Positions 16,062 through 25,981 of a stretch of DNA of 64,000 nt are shown here, in pieces. Made by a program: the position numbers and the translations under genes. Under the pieces are notes generated by a model that was not told the DNA's origin, ran no database searches, and saw only the letters and a program-made list of their open reading frames with translations. The stretch covers positions 1-64,000 of the forward strand of contig CALNXQ010000003.1 of NCBI GenBank assembly GCA_942490535.1, written 5' to 3'. This DNA comes from JAEINY01 sp942490535. GTDB taxonomy: Bacteria; Bacteroidota; Bacteroidia; Bacteroidales; Marinilabiliaceae. Within the stretch, counting starts at the first letter, position 1, and every line of letters starts with the position of its first letter.

Positions 16062-17561
16062 TCAGGCTTCTTTTATTTCGTTCATAATTGGTTCAATATC
16101 CACCAGGTTCGAACAGGTCAATATAGCCCCCATGGTCACCCCTAAAGTTCCATGTATATTAATATTCTGACCGGTCATCAACAAGTTCTTCACCTTGGTA
16201 TTTGGCAAGATACTGGTGCGCACCGGATCACTGCTGTCTTTTTCTATGCCGTACATGGATCCGCGCACCGTACCGGTATAATCGCGAAAGGTTAATGGCG
16301 TTGACACAAAAGAGCTCTTCACGGCGGTGGCCAACTGGGGATATTTCTGTTGTACCAGTTGCAACAAAGCATCTGTCTTTTCTTGTTTAAAGGCTTTGTA
16401 GGATGCTCCACGCCTTTCAATGGTGGTATCTGACCACGCTTCCACTTCTTCAAAACGCATCATGGTAATGATGGTCATACTTTCGGCAAAACCGCTTGTG
16501 CCATCCTGCGAAGTATACAGCATGTAACCATGTGGCCACTCCTGGTCAGGATCCTTATGCAAATCCCAAACCCGGGTATCTTTGGAGTAATACAAATTGG
16601 AATTACGATGGGGAATCACCCCTTTCTCCAGTGTCAGATATAATGTAAAAACGGATATTCCATTTTCCAGGCTCTTAATACGATCCACATACACACGTCT
16701 TAACAATCCCGGCTCCAGCAAGTCCATGGTTAATGAGGGGTGGATATTGGAAATAAACGTTTTTCCATAAATCAGGTCGCCATTCTCCAGACAAGCCGCT
16801 TCAACCAACTTATCTGTCGATTTAAACTTCACCACATTGGCATTGACCATAACCTTCCCGCCAGCCTGTTCCACATTGCGCCCCAGTGCTTCGGCCAATT
16901 GCGTACCACCACCGGCTAAACGCCAGGCACTCTTGATGTAAAAACTATTGATGTTGGCCAACATGTAAAGAGGGGTCTTGGCAGAATTACCGGTAAACAA
17001 TCCATTGTTTCCGGCTAGAACCGCCCGTAGCTCTTCATTGTCAGTTAAACCGGCGATGAAATCGTGGGCATTTTCATTGTATTGCCAAACGCCCGGTAAT
17101 TCTCCTTTAATATTCCCCCTGTAATTTAATAAGCCCACGTTTTCCCATATAATCTGCAGCGTCTCCACAAATTTATCGATGGCATCATTTTCGTCCGGGA
17201 AATAATTCTTTAAGGCTAATGCAAAATTCTCGTAGCCATTGGCGAGCTTGTATTCTTTATCACCAATGCTGATCACATCAAAGCCAGCTTCATCCAGACG
17301 CTCCAGCTCCATTTGATGCAAGACGCCCAGATACTTGAACACCTGATGTAAAATTTCACCCGGATCCATGCAACCAATGTAGTGCACCCCCGTGTCAAAC
17401 ACACACCCTTCCCGTTTGAAGGTTTGCAGGTTTCCCCCTATCTGGTAATGCTTCTCCAACACACACACACGCAGCCCTTGCTTGCTCAATATATTGGCAC
17501 AAATAAGTCCACCTAAGCCACTGCCCACAATCACTACATCGTAATTCGCATCGCTGTTCAT
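16062..17561 (-). CDS. CrtI-like FAD-dependent oxidoreductase (phytoene desaturase family), copy 1
   Basis: A 499-residue flavoenzyme. The FAD-binding Rossmann motif VVIVGSGLGGLICANIL is at residues 8-24, followed by VCVLEKHYQIGGNLQTF. The C-terminal FAD motif NLLMTGQNINIHGTLGVTMGA is typical of the phytoene desaturase/carotenoid isomerase family. Because no carotenoid synthesis genes are present, it most likely oxidises or isomerises the polyene chain of the pigment. The upstream gene (17583-19073) is a clear paralogue, suggesting a tandem duplication. Spacing to neighbours is 1-22 bp, consistent with one operon. Confidence 0.87.
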   Translation of the reverse strand: MNSDANYDVVIVGSGLGGLICANILSKQGLRVCVLEKHYQIGGNLQTFKREGCVFDTGVHYIGCMDPGEILHQVFKYLGVLHQMELERLDEAGFDVISIGDKEYKLANGYENFALALKNYFPDENDAIDKFVETLQIIWENVGLLNYRGNIKGELPGVWQYNENAHDFIAGLTDNEELRAVLAGNNGLFTGNSAKTPLYMLANINSFYIKSAWRLAGGGTQLAEALGRNVEQAGGKVMVNANVVKFKSTDKLVEAACLENGDLIYGKTFISNIHPSLTMDLLEPGLLRRVYVDRIKSLENGISVFTLYLTLEKGVIPHRNSNLYYSKDTRVWDLHKDPDQEWPHGYMLYTSQDGTSGFAESMTIITMMRFEEVEAWSDTTIERRGASYKAFKQEKTDALLQLVQQKYPQLATAVKSSFVSTPLTFRDYTGTVRGSMYGIEKDSSDPVRTSILPNTKVKNLLMTGQNINIHGTLGVTMGAILTCSNLVDIEPIMNEIKEA

Positions 17562-17582
17562 ATATATTGTTTTTTCTTCTGA

Positions 17583-19073
17583 CTAATTCGTTTGAATTTT
17601 ACTCATTAAGTATTCCAATCCCAAAAACTCGGCACACGTCAAAACGGCACCAATGGTCACCCCCAAAACGCCATGCATATTCAGGTTTTGACCCGTGAAA
17701 TATAAATTTCCTACCCGTGATTTGGGAGAAATAATGGTAGATAAGGGATCATTGGCATCTTTTAATATCCCATAGGCCGACCCTTCCGGCGTACCGGTGT
17801 AATCGCGGTAAGTAAGCGGCGTAGAGGTATAATACCGGGAAATGCGATTGCGGAACCCCGGAAATTTCTCCGCCATGAAGTCGATCAATTGTTCTGCTTT
17901 TTCCTGTTTGAACGCTTCATAATCAGCCCCCCGATTCTCCACCCGGGTGTTGGCCCATCGGGCCACTTCCTGATAATTCATATAGGTGATCACCACACCT
18001 CCATCGGCCCATTGATTCGATTTGGAGATGGCCGGCGTATAGAACATGTAATGCTCTGGCCACTCATGAGGTTTATAAGCGGTTGTCCAGGCATTCTCCC
18101 GGGCAAAGTGATGGTGGTTAAAATTCAGATACGGTTGGGTCTCCGGTTTAAAATCCAGGTACAAGGTAAACATCCCCATCGTATTGGGCAGTTGATTGAT
18201 GCGTTGCTTATGCGCCCGTTTGGTGACATTTTCATCCACCATATTTAAGGTCACTGAGGGGTGTACATTGGAAATAAAATGCTTCGCTGTGAGACGTTCT
18301 CCATTTTCCAACTCGGCATATTGAACGCCTGACTTCTCCCCACCCAGCTTAACCACCCGTGCTCTTCGACGAAGAACACCCCCATGGTTGTTGATGGTTT
18401 TGGCAATGGCACGCGGCAACTGGGAACTGCCATCCACCAAACGCCACGAGCTCCGGATGAAACTACTATTAATCAAAGCATGCACATACAACGGTGTACA
18501 TTCAGCTACGCCTCCATAAAGCGAGTTCAATCCTGCCAGCACTTGCTGCAAGCGCGAATCGGATATAGAGCTTTTTATGTAATCATAGGCATTAACATGC
18601 AACTGCTGTGGATTGATGGGGCGGGCTTGAGCATCCAATGAATAGAGTGGAAAGGAAGTACTCAGGACATTGAGACAGTTCATGTAAGTTCGCAGGTTAT
18701 CTCTTTCTTTAGGAAAATAAGCGGCTAATGTGTCCACAAAATGATCGTGCCCCTGAGCAAAGGGATATTCAGTCATATCCCCATTAAAACTGATGCGCTC
18801 AAAGCCATCCACATCCATCCGTTTTAATTTCAACTGATCTAAAATACCAAAGTACTTAAAATAGCGATTAAGCGTCTCCCCTTCTCCCAGACTCTCGGTA
18901 TAATTCAATCCGGTATTAAAAACCACCCCCTTTCGGGCAAATGATTGCATACCGCCCCCAATCACACTGTTCTGCTCCAGTACACACACATGCATGCCTT
19001 CGCGGGCTAAGATGTTGGCGCACAACAAACCTCCCAATCCGGCTCCAATTATAACAGCATCATATTGTGGCAT
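17583..19073 (-). CDS. CrtI-like FAD-dependent oxidoreductase (phytoene desaturase family), copy 2
   Basis: A 496-residue paralogue of the downstream enzyme, sharing the same N-terminal dinucleotide-binding motif (DAVIIGAGLGGLLCANIL), the LINSSFIRSSWRLVDGSSQL region and the C-terminal NLYFTGQNLNMHGVLGVTIGA motif. I prefer ATG 19073 to the TTG two codons upstream. It overlaps the stop of the MMPL fusion gene by about 14 bp, indicating translational coupling. The inferred substrate is an ACP-bound or released aryl polyene. Two copies may act on different chain positions or as a heteromer; that is a guess. Confidence 0.87.
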   Translation of the reverse strand: MPQYDAVIIGAGLGGLLCANILAREGMHVCVLEQNSVIGGGMQSFARKGVVFNTGLNYTESLGEGETLNRYFKYFGILDQLKLKRMDVDGFERISFNGDMTEYPFAQGHDHFVDTLAAYFPKERDNLRTYMNCLNVLSTSFPLYSLDAQARPINPQQLHVNAYDYIKSSISDSRLQQVLAGLNSLYGGVAECTPLYVHALINSSFIRSSWRLVDGSSQLPRAIAKTINNHGGVLRRRARVVKLGGEKSGVQYAELENGERLTAKHFISNVHPSVTLNMVDENVTKRAHKQRINQLPNTMGMFTLYLDFKPETQPYLNFNHHHFARENAWTTAYKPHEWPEHYMFYTPAISKSNQWADGGVVITYMNYQEVARWANTRVENRGADYEAFKQEKAEQLIDFMAEKFPGFRNRISRYYTSTPLTYRDYTGTPEGSAYGILKDANDPLSTIISPKSRVGNLYFTGQNLNMHGVLGVTIGAVLTCAEFLGLEYLMSKIQTN

Positions 19074-22000
19074 GATCAACTTTTTTTGTTGACGGTCTCA
19101 AAATAAAAACCACATTGGAAGTGAAACGGGCATTATCAATACGCTCACAACTAAAATTATTTCGTTGGGCAATGGCTTCAATGGCGCGGCCTGATGTATA
19201 GGATAACTCCTTGTAATTGGTTTTGTTGAAGCGAAAGAAGCGTGTGGAGAAAAACTCTGTCCGCCTGGTTACTTTGGTGCGCTCCTCCAAATCTGAATCC
19301 GCATCACGAATGATAATCATCCCCTGATCATTCAAGCAATGCATGCATTTTTCAATCAACTTATCCTGCTCTTCCCGCGGGAAATAATGCAGCACATCGT
19401 TGATGACAAACACATCACTGGCTGGCAGCTCATCACGGGTCACATCCTTATATTCGAAAGACACATTGTCTTTATCCACGAAGGCCTGTTGTGCCACAGC
19501 AATTTTTTCACGATCATAATCCACTCCTCTAATCTGACGCAAAGAAGAAGTCAAGGCCAGCATACCAGATAAAAAACCATATCCACAGCCGATATCCGTA
19601 ATGGTGCCCCGGGATGGGATTAAATCATTAAAGAACTGGTAATTCTTCTCCAGCCGAACTTTCACTTTCATGTACCACTCCAGCACCGGCCCTTTATAAG
19701 TATAGCGACTAAATAATTGCGGGCGGTAGTAATCCGGTGTTTCTATCTCCTTTTTTAAAAGATTGAACTCGGCCGTCATGTATTGACGCATCGTCTTCGC
19801 TTGTGGGCGATATGATTCCCGAACTTCAATGTGCTGAACCGGTTTCCGATCCAATATTTTCATGGTGATGGGGCCACCCCGCATGAAGAACTCATGCTTA
19901 TGCATGCAATCATCCAGACCGTGAATCAGGATAGGTTGAATATCCAGTTTCAAATGATCAGCCAGCCAAAAAGCACCTTGATGAAAGCGTTTGATGGTGC
20001 CATCATCGGAACGCGTGCCTTCCGGAAACACCAGAATAGAATAGCCCTCTCTCACTTTTTTCTGCAGTTTGGCCACATCGTGATCAATCCCTTTAAACGC
20101 CGGATAGTAATCGGCAAAGCGCACGGCCAGGCCATAAAAGGGACTGTTCCACACCCATTTATTGGTCATCACAATCATTTTGGGATGTAACATCAACAGG
20201 AAGGCCAAATCCAAATGCGACAAATGATTGGCGATGAGGACCGAGGGTTGATCAAAGTTCAGCTTTTCTTTATTAATAAAACGTTGTTTCACCGGCCCTA
20301 TGGCATATACAATGAAACGCATATTGGCGGTAATCAATCCATGAAACAGATACTTCACTGTTTTACGGGGTAAGGGCAAAAGCCAAAACACCGGAATGGT
20401 AACGGTTAAAATAAGGGATCCCACCACAAAGAAAGCCAGTGTGGAAATAGAGATGGTAAAATTTTGTGCCGTTATGGGTTGAATCCGCAACTTCCCCTTT
20501 ACTTTCACTAAAGTCCGGAACAGCAATGGCAACAAGGTAAAGGAAACCACGACTACCGATAATATCCCCAGCACTGAAACCAAGGCAATGGACTTCAAAG
20601 CCGGATGCTGCGCAAATAACAAAACGCCAATTCCAACAATCGTCGTGACCGCTGATAAGATCACCGACAATCGATAGGGTTTGAGTTGAAACTGTCCGTA
20701 TTTATGCTCATCCATCAATCCTTTCATCAGGAAGATGCAATAATCAATGCCCAATCCAAAGATAAAGGTCGAAATGATCACGTTAAAGATATTGAATTCC
20801 ACCCCGAGTAGCTTCATCAGCCCCAATGTCCAGTTCCAACTAATGAATAATGGGATGAAAGCCACAATGGCCAGTTCAACACGGCCAAAGAACAGCAGCA
20901 ACACCACAAATACAAGGATCATTGAAACCGCCACCAAAAGGCTGAAATCTTCATTTAAGACATCAAAAAACTGATTGACAAAATACTGCCTGTCAAACAC
21001 CAATACATCTGGATGCTGCTCAAAATGGGCATAAAAGCTTTTCTTGTGCGCCTGATCCACTTTTAAAAGTGTAATGATGGAGACCTCCTGCTCCGTCTCG
21101 TTCAGATAATTCTTTAAAAACAGCTGTTCCAAAGGCGCCTGATCAGCACGCTGAATGGTTTGGAAGGGTTGATCGATCCATTGGTAAAACGCAGAGAAGG
21201 CCTGTTCTTTAAAATGAAAGGCCTGACCGTATTCAATCATCTGCGCCTTCACTTGTTGGCGATCCATCCGTTGCCAAAAGGCATTCCACTGGTTTAATTT
21301 TTGCTGCTGTACGGCTTCTGATAGCAATAAGTCCGTGGCTGAAGTCCGCTCCCGGATGATGCCCATCGCTTGCAGACTATCCAGGTCGGCTGCCAATGCT
21401 TCTGATTTTTGCAGTGCCACGTCGCGGGTCGCACCGGTCGTGACCATGTACACCGCACCCAGCGTCTGAGCACTGAACGATTCCAGATTCGTTTCGGCCT
21501 GTTTTAGTTTGGGCGACAGGTAATTCAGAGAGCCAATATCAGAATTAAAGTGCACCTTATTGGGTAAGAAAACCATCACCAGCGAGATGAGGGCGACAAG
21601 CGTTACCAACCACCGATTACGCTCAAAATCATAGGCTGCAAACCGGTCCAGTCGTGTCTCTTTATATTTGCGCTCCCAACCCGATCGAAAGACCTTTCGC
21701 TGCAATAAAACAGGTACCAACGTCAATACAAAGAAGGCTGCAAAAAGCACACTCAAAGCAGCGAATAAACCCAGCTGATTCAGTGCTTTGGAACGCACCA
21801 CAAACAAACAAATGAAAGTACCTCCAGTGGTTAGACTACTCATGATCATGGGCTCAGCAATACTTTTTACCGTAGCTTTCACATTGCGATTATCCCGCAA
21901 ATGCGTAAAAAAGTGCAACGAATAATCCACGGCAATACCGAGTAATACAGCTCCTACCCCCAATGCGATGGCCGATATCTCACCTTCCATGTAATGCAAC

Positions 22001-22929
22001 ACCGATAAAGCCAGACCGGCGCCCAAAATAACCGGAAAGGCCATCAACGCGAAGATGCGGATGCGTCGGAACATTAAAAAGAACAATAACGTCAGAATGA
22101 TCATTGCGGCTGTCACCGTCAGCATGATGTCGTATTGAATGCGGTGTGCATTGGCGACCGCTACAGCTGTTCCCCCATAATATTCCATGCCAATGGTGGG
22201 ATGAGCTGCATACTGCTCCAATAACTGATCTATGCGTTCAATCAGTACTTTATTTTTAGCCGTATTGCTGGAGCCGTAAACCGGCATAATAAACGCCAGT
22301 AAGTGTTGTTCATCCGCAGTAAAGACAGAAGAATTAATGACCGTAAAGTTATCATCAATCTTAAACTTCTCAAGCCGTTTCAGGGCATGGGGTGTCAGGC
22401 TCAACGGATCTTTAAAAATGTATTTCTTAGTCGCCACACCAGCCGGGGAGACCAGCGACATAAAGTTTTTACGCAGGGTGGCCTGCAGGTTATCCGGTTG
22501 CAGATTTTCCTCGATGCGGGCATAATCGGCTGAATCCAAATAAAACGGCAAGTGCTGGTAAAAATAATCGTACAAGGAGAGATACATGGACTCATCCATC
22601 CTGAACAAGACCTCCTTCACCCGGCTGGTATCTGCCTCCAGGGCCGCCATAATGGGTTCGGCGAAGGCGATGAGCGAATCCGTTGATACGGCTTGCCCTT
22701 CTTTCCCATAAAAATGAAAGATGAGACGATCTGATAAATTGGAATGCTTTAGGATGACGTTCACTTGCTCAATGCGGCTGTCATTGGGAATAATGGACGT
22801 GATATCTTCGGTAAACGAAAGGCGCGACAACGAAAAGGCGATAAACAGGATTAATCCTCCTATCACCCCCCAAAACAAACGCTTATGATGACTTAAATAC
22901 TGAACAATGGTTGCAAAGATGGATCCCAT
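19060..22929 (-). CDS. MMPL exporter / lysophospholipid acyltransferase / SAM methyltransferase fusion
   Basis: A 1289-residue three-domain protein. Residues of about 1-835 form an MMPL/RND exporter with two sets of helices and large periplasmic loops (GVGAVLLGIAVDYSLHFFTH and FIFGLGIDYCIFLMKGLMDE are the proton-relay helices). Residues of about 850-1060 form a PlsC-type acyltransferase with NHLSHLD (about 900) and FPEGTRS (about 966). Residues of about 1065-1289 form a class I methyltransferase with ITDIGCGYGF (about 1111). The same three-part arrangement is known from Bacteroidota pigment loci. It could acylate, methylate and export the polyene at the inner membrane. It starts 3 bp after the glycosyltransferase gene. 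Confidence 0.92.
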   Translation of the reverse strand: MGSIFATIVQYLSHHKRLFWGVIGGLILFIAFSLSRLSFTEDITSIIPNDSRIEQVNVILKHSNLSDRLIFHFYGKEGQAVSTDSLIAFAEPIMAALEADTSRVKEVLFRMDESMYLSLYDYFYQHLPFYLDSADYARIEENLQPDNLQATLRKNFMSLVSPAGVATKKYIFKDPLSLTPHALKRLEKFKIDDNFTVINSSVFTADEQHLLAFIMPVYGSSNTAKNKVLIERIDQLLEQYAAHPTIGMEYYGGTAVAVANAHRIQYDIMLTVTAAMIILTLLFFLMFRRIRIFALMAFPVILGAGLALSVLHYMEGEISAIALGVGAVLLGIAVDYSLHFFTHLRDNRNVKATVKSIAEPMIMSSLTTGGTFICLFVVRSKALNQLGLFAALSVLFAAFFVLTLVPVLLQRKVFRSGWERKYKETRLDRFAAYDFERNRWLVTLVALISLVMVFLPNKVHFNSDIGSLNYLSPKLKQAETNLESFSAQTLGAVYMVTTGATRDVALQKSEALAADLDSLQAMGIIRERTSATDLLLSEAVQQQKLNQWNAFWQRMDRQQVKAQMIEYGQAFHFKEQAFSAFYQWIDQPFQTIQRADQAPLEQLFLKNYLNETEQEVSIITLLKVDQAHKKSFYAHFEQHPDVLVFDRQYFVNQFFDVLNEDFSLLVAVSMILVFVVLLLFFGRVELAIVAFIPLFISWNWTLGLMKLLGVEFNIFNVIISTFIFGLGIDYCIFLMKGLMDEHKYGQFQLKPYRLSVILSAVTTIVGIGVLLFAQHPALKSIALVSVLGILSVVVVSFTLLPLLFRTLVKVKGKLRIQPITAQNFTISISTLAFFVVGSLILTVTIPVFWLLPLPRKTVKYLFHGLITANMRFIVYAIGPVKQRFINKEKLNFDQPSVLIANHLSHLDLAFLLMLHPKMIVMTNKWVWNSPFYGLAVRFADYYPAFKGIDHDVAKLQKKVREGYSILVFPEGTRSDDGTIKRFHQGAFWLADHLKLDIQPILIHGLDDCMHKHEFFMRGGPITMKILDRKPVQHIEVRESYRPQAKTMRQYMTAEFNLLKKEIETPDYYRPQLFSRYTYKGPVLEWYMKVKVRLEKNYQFFNDLIPSRGTITDIGCGYGFLSGMLALTSSLRQIRGVDYDREKIAVAQQAFVDKDNVSFEYKDVTRDELPASDVFVINDVLHYFPREEQDKLIEKCMHCLNDQGMIIIRDADSDLEERTKVTRRTEFFSTRFFRFNKTNYKELSYTSGRAIEAIAQRNNFSCERIDNARFTSNVVFILRPSTKKVDHATI

Positions 22930-22932
22930 GAA

Positions 22933-24096
22933 TTATTTCCCTTTTCGAATAAAAGATAGTACAGCAAACCCCATCAGAAAAAAGAACACCCCGGCCACTG
23001 TTGCAAACAGCACTGCGCCAATCAGGTATTGTTCCAAATCCTGCCACACCATTTCAAAGGTGAAGGTATCGGGAAGGTGCAATTGCCACGCTTCCTGATT
23101 AAGCAACATCCCACCTGTGGCATAACTGAGGTAAAGGATAAGCGGTATCATGGGCGGTAAGCTGATGTTGGCAAAAATAAAAAAGATGGCTTTGTTGATC
23201 TTGAGCAGGTGTGCCAGTGCAAATCCCACCAGCAATTGATAGCCCCAGATGGGTACAATGCCCATAAATATGCCATATCCGATGGCAACGGCCACTTTCA
23301 GGTTGGATTCATCGGCGCCGAACACATCCTCACGCATGGCTTGTTTAAATCCTTTTTTCTGATACCGCCTAATAATATTACGCGGCCAATACCAGGCAAA
23401 GGCCAAGGTCACTAAAATGGTATTCACCACACTGATGCGAAAGAAATCCTTGAACGGACGAAAATGCGACACCCGTTCCTCCTGGGGTGGATAATAGACA
23501 TCAATGGGAATATAAGTCAATTCAATGCCCGCCCAGGCCGCCTTGGCCAGCACCTCAATTTCAAACTCGTATTTACGGGAGTAAAATTTTATAGTATCCA
23601 ATGCTTTGATGGGATACATGCGATACCCCGATTGTGTATCGGGCATCTCATAGCCCGTCTCCACCTTCACCCAAAAATTGGAAAAGCGATTACCAAAACT
23701 GCTTTTGGCCGGTACATTATCCACCGTCATGTTACGCGCCCCAATGATGATGGCATTGGGATGATCTTTCAGATGGGCCACAAATTTAGGTAAATCAGCT
23801 GCCTTATGTTGCCCATCTGAATCGATGGTGATGGCATGGGTATAACCCAGCTCTACTGCCTTTTTAAATCCGGTACGCAAGGCCACTCCCTTACCCCGGT
23901 TGCGCGAATAACCGACCATTTGAATCGATTCATAACGCCGTAAAATAGCTGATGTGGCATCCAACGAACCGTCATTCACCACCAGTATCTGTTGGGTATA
24001 TTCCAACAAACTATCCAGCACATCACCGATGGTCTGCTCATTGTTATAAGTAGGTACAATGACACAACAGCCCGTATTGGCTAATAAATCTCTCAT
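22933..24096 (-). CDS. Glycosyltransferase family 2 fused to a DUF2062 membrane domain
   Basis: A 387-residue protein. Residues of about 8-225 are a GT-A glycosyltransferase (CVIVPTYNNEQTIGDVLDSL, then ILVVNDGSLD and AITIDSDGQH, the DxD-type metal site). Residues of about 230-385 match DUF2062, with hydrophobic helices and IGYGIFMGIVPIWGYQ. The start ATG overlaps the dehydratase stop (ATGA). In aryl polyene loci this type of enzyme is linked to attachment of the pigment to a lipid or sugar; the sugar donor is unknown. Polyprenyl-phosphate glycosyltransferase activity is an alternative. Confidence 0.88.
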   Translation of the reverse strand: MRDLLANTGCCVIVPTYNNEQTIGDVLDSLLEYTQQILVVNDGSLDATSAILRRYESIQMVGYSRNRGKGVALRTGFKKAVELGYTHAITIDSDGQHKAADLPKFVAHLKDHPNAIIIGARNMTVDNVPAKSSFGNRFSNFWVKVETGYEMPDTQSGYRMYPIKALDTIKFYSRKYEFEIEVLAKAAWAGIELTYIPIDVYYPPQEERVSHFRPFKDFFRISVVNTILVTLAFAWYWPRNIIRRYQKKGFKQAMREDVFGADESNLKVAVAIGYGIFMGIVPIWGYQLLVGFALAHLLKINKAIFFIFANISLPPMIPLILYLSYATGGMLLNQEAWQLHLPDTFTFEMVWQDLEQYLIGAVLFATVAGVFFFLMGFAVLSFIRKGK

Positions 24097-24476
24097 GCCG
24101 ATTGCTCCTCACTATTAAATGTCGCTCGTAAACGCATGCAAGTCGTCTCTCCATGATTCAAGTGCGCTGTCACTTTATGATGGTGTGTATCTAACTGTTG
24201 AAGGGTGATGTCACAGCGCAGCCGGTGCATGGTTTGCGGTTGTATCATGGCCAGAAATTTCAAATCCTTCGCCTCCCCCATACTCACCACATGGCCGAAG
24301 TAATGCGCCAGAATTTGCTTCACCATGTGCACCTGACACACACCGGGCACCACGGGGTTACCTGGGAAATGACCTTCATAAAGGGCATGCGACACATTCA
24401 ATTCAATTTGCGCCTCCAGGCTTGTCTCATCCGAATGAAGGATCTGATAGGTAAAAAAGTCATGCAATCCAGCCAT
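24093..24476 (-). CDS. Hotdog-fold 3-hydroxyacyl-ACP dehydratase-like protein
   Basis: A 127-residue FabZ/FabA-like hotdog protein. It contains LYEGHFPGNPVVPGVCQVHM (about residues 33-52), the characteristic GHFPGxPVxPGV segment with the catalytic His. Expected to dehydrate beta-hydroxyacyl-ACP intermediates during polyene formation, alongside the second hotdog protein at 47539-47976. Start and stop codons overlap those of both neighbours (TAATG upstream, ATGA downstream), strong evidence of operon coupling. Confidence 0.85.
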   Translation of the reverse strand: MAGLHDFFTYQILHSDETSLEAQIELNVSHALYEGHFPGNPVVPGVCQVHMVKQILAHYFGHVVSMGEAKDLKFLAMIQPQTMHRLRCDITLQQLDTHHHKVTAHLNHGETTCMRLRATFNSEEQSA

Positions 24477-25120
24477 TATTCTTCCTTTATTTTTTTGAGT
24501 TTCATTTTAAAGGGCATTCCGGTATGTCGAATCAGAATCTCATCCGGCAGATGACTATCCTGGTAAGCAAACGCATATATCACAGACGAAAACCAATTTT
24601 GGCGTTGTTTCACTTTCACCAACCGGCCATCTGTAACCCGATGGTATAAAGTAAACCGCCCATTATCCGTTTTGATTTTTGTTAGCGCCATGTCTTTTGC
24701 ATTGGGCTGAAGCCGGTATTTAACCACATCACTGGCCTGTAGACCCCTGACTAAGAAACCAAAATCGCCCTTTAGGAGTTCAATGAGTCCCGGTTTATTT
24801 AAGAAATCCTGAGCATTCATTAATTGAGCGGAATCAGCAGAGAACTGAAAATCCAACAGATTCAAGCCAAACTCGCTGAGAACTACCATTCGCTTCTTAT
24901 CCTCTCCCATCTGCTTAAAAAAATACAAACCTGAAAAGTGCTTCCCAAACACCTCCATCGAACCTTTATAAGTAACGGTTTGGTAGCCGCTCCCCAACAC
25001 CGCCACCACTACTGAATCGGCCGGTTGAGAGCTGTTTTTAGCAGCCTGTAGGGACTCGCCCCAGGCCACCGCCCACAGACTAAAGAGAATTGTAAGTATC
25101 GTTCTTAAATATGGAGGCAT
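24476..25120 (-). CDS. Secreted protein of unknown function in the pigment cluster
   Basis: A 214-residue protein with an N-terminal signal-like hydrophobic segment (TILTILFSLWAVAWGESLQA). The rest looks beta-rich and recalls LolA/LolB-like or DUF4292-like envelope carriers (VTYKGSMEVFGKHFSGLYFF; DGRFTLYHRV-like strands), but no family is certain. Its coupling to the dehydratase gene and its place beside exporter genes suggest a role in moving or anchoring the lipid-like pigment. It is the first gene of the distal pigment segment; no promoter box was identified in the 330 bp upstream. Confidence 0.6.
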   Translation of the reverse strand: MPPYLRTILTILFSLWAVAWGESLQAAKNSSQPADSVVVAVLGSGYQTVTYKGSMEVFGKHFSGLYFFKQMGEDKKRMVVLSEFGLNLLDFQFSADSAQLMNAQDFLNKPGLIELLKGDFGFLVRGLQASDVVKYRLQPNAKDMALTKIKTDNGRFTLYHRVTDGRLVKVKQRQNWFSSVIYAFAYQDSHLPDEILIRHTGMPFKMKLKKIKEE

Positions 25121-25452
25121 TCAACATCGTTTTTCCGACCGGCAAAAATAGGGAATGATTTTCAGAATGCTATACATAATGGGGGATTTGTCAGGAAAAT
25201 CAACTCTTATGCCGAATACTAATCCAAATGCGCCAAAAGTGTATTTCACTTCTTAAGTCTCTTTGATGGTGTGTCGGCATGTACGACTAAAAATAAGCAA
25301 AATGTTGTAACAATCCTTTTGTTATTCCACTGGTATAACTCCCATTTAACCACAACGTACTTTTGCCTGACTTTGTGGCGCTTCTATACCTCTGTGCAGT
25401 GCTTTGGGAGGTTTCTGCAGTAGCCGGAAACAATTTTGCAGCGCGTTGACGA
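25121..25452. other. Non-coding gap at the edge of the pigment cluster
   Basis: About 330 bp without a convincing gene. A short open frame over 25287-25502 overlaps the end of the DUF218 gene and has no family features. The gap marks the boundary between the distal pigment genes and the accessory block. I see no repeat or insertion-sequence end in it. Confidence 0.5.
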
Positions 25453-25944
25453 TTAGTAATAAAGCCCGTTTTCCAGAATACCTTCGATGGCTTTTTGCTC
25501 ATGCGCCTTCAGTTGCTGCAATTGAGCATCGGGCAAGATGGTTTTGGAAGTCACAACGGTGAGATTAACACCCGCCAGTATTTCCCGAAAGATTAGCTGA
25601 ACGCGTTCCTGATGAAAATCGGAAGTGACAATAATTAATTCACAATCAGGATATGGTGCGATCGATGCTTTGGCTCGAACGGCATCATCCACGGTGTGCG
25701 ACGACAAAGCCAGCTCCAAAAAGGCCGAAGCCGGAATCCCTTTGGCCAGCAAATAATTCCGCGTGTAATAAGCATGTGGCTTATTGGATTGATTGAAATG
25801 CGTCCCCCAGCCGCCGGTACATAGTATCAGGTCTCCTTCCTGGTATAAATCCATACAAGCATGGAGCCGTTGTGTGGCGATATCACTTAACTCACCGGTC
25901 AGTGAATTCGGAGCGCCCAGGACTACTAATATCCGTTGTTTCAT
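25453..25944 (-). CDS. DUF218 (YdcF/ElyC-like) family protein
   Basis: A 163-residue single-domain protein. ILVVLGAPNS at the N-terminus, DLILCTGGWG near residue 40, SSHTVDDAVRA and ELIIVTSDFHQERVQLIF match the DUF218 fold. The family includes YdcF-like and ElyC-like proteins; only some have envelope roles, and substrates are mostly unknown. No membrane helix is present, so this is a soluble form. It belongs to a minus-strand group with the NAD(P)-binding protein upstream (37 bp). Confidence 0.75.
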   Translation of the reverse strand: MKQRILVVLGAPNSLTGELSDIATQRLHACMDLYQEGDLILCTGGWGTHFNQSNKPHAYYTRNYLLAKGIPASAFLELALSSHTVDDAVRAKASIAPYPDCELIIVTSDFHQERVQLIFREILAGVNLTVVTSKTILPDAQLQQLKAHEQKAIEGILENGLYY

Positions 25945-25981
25945 AAAGAATAAATCCCCACTTTGATGTTTCTCCCGAAGC

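Noticed and set aside
16062..19073. Carotenoid biosynthesis locus, from the CrtI-like enzymes
   Set aside because: No phytoene synthase, cyclase or prenyl-transferase genes; the surrounding genes are those of aryl polyene synthesis.
25287..25502. A minus-strand open frame of 71 codons
   Set aside because: It overlaps the end of the DUF218 gene in another frame and shows no conserved features.
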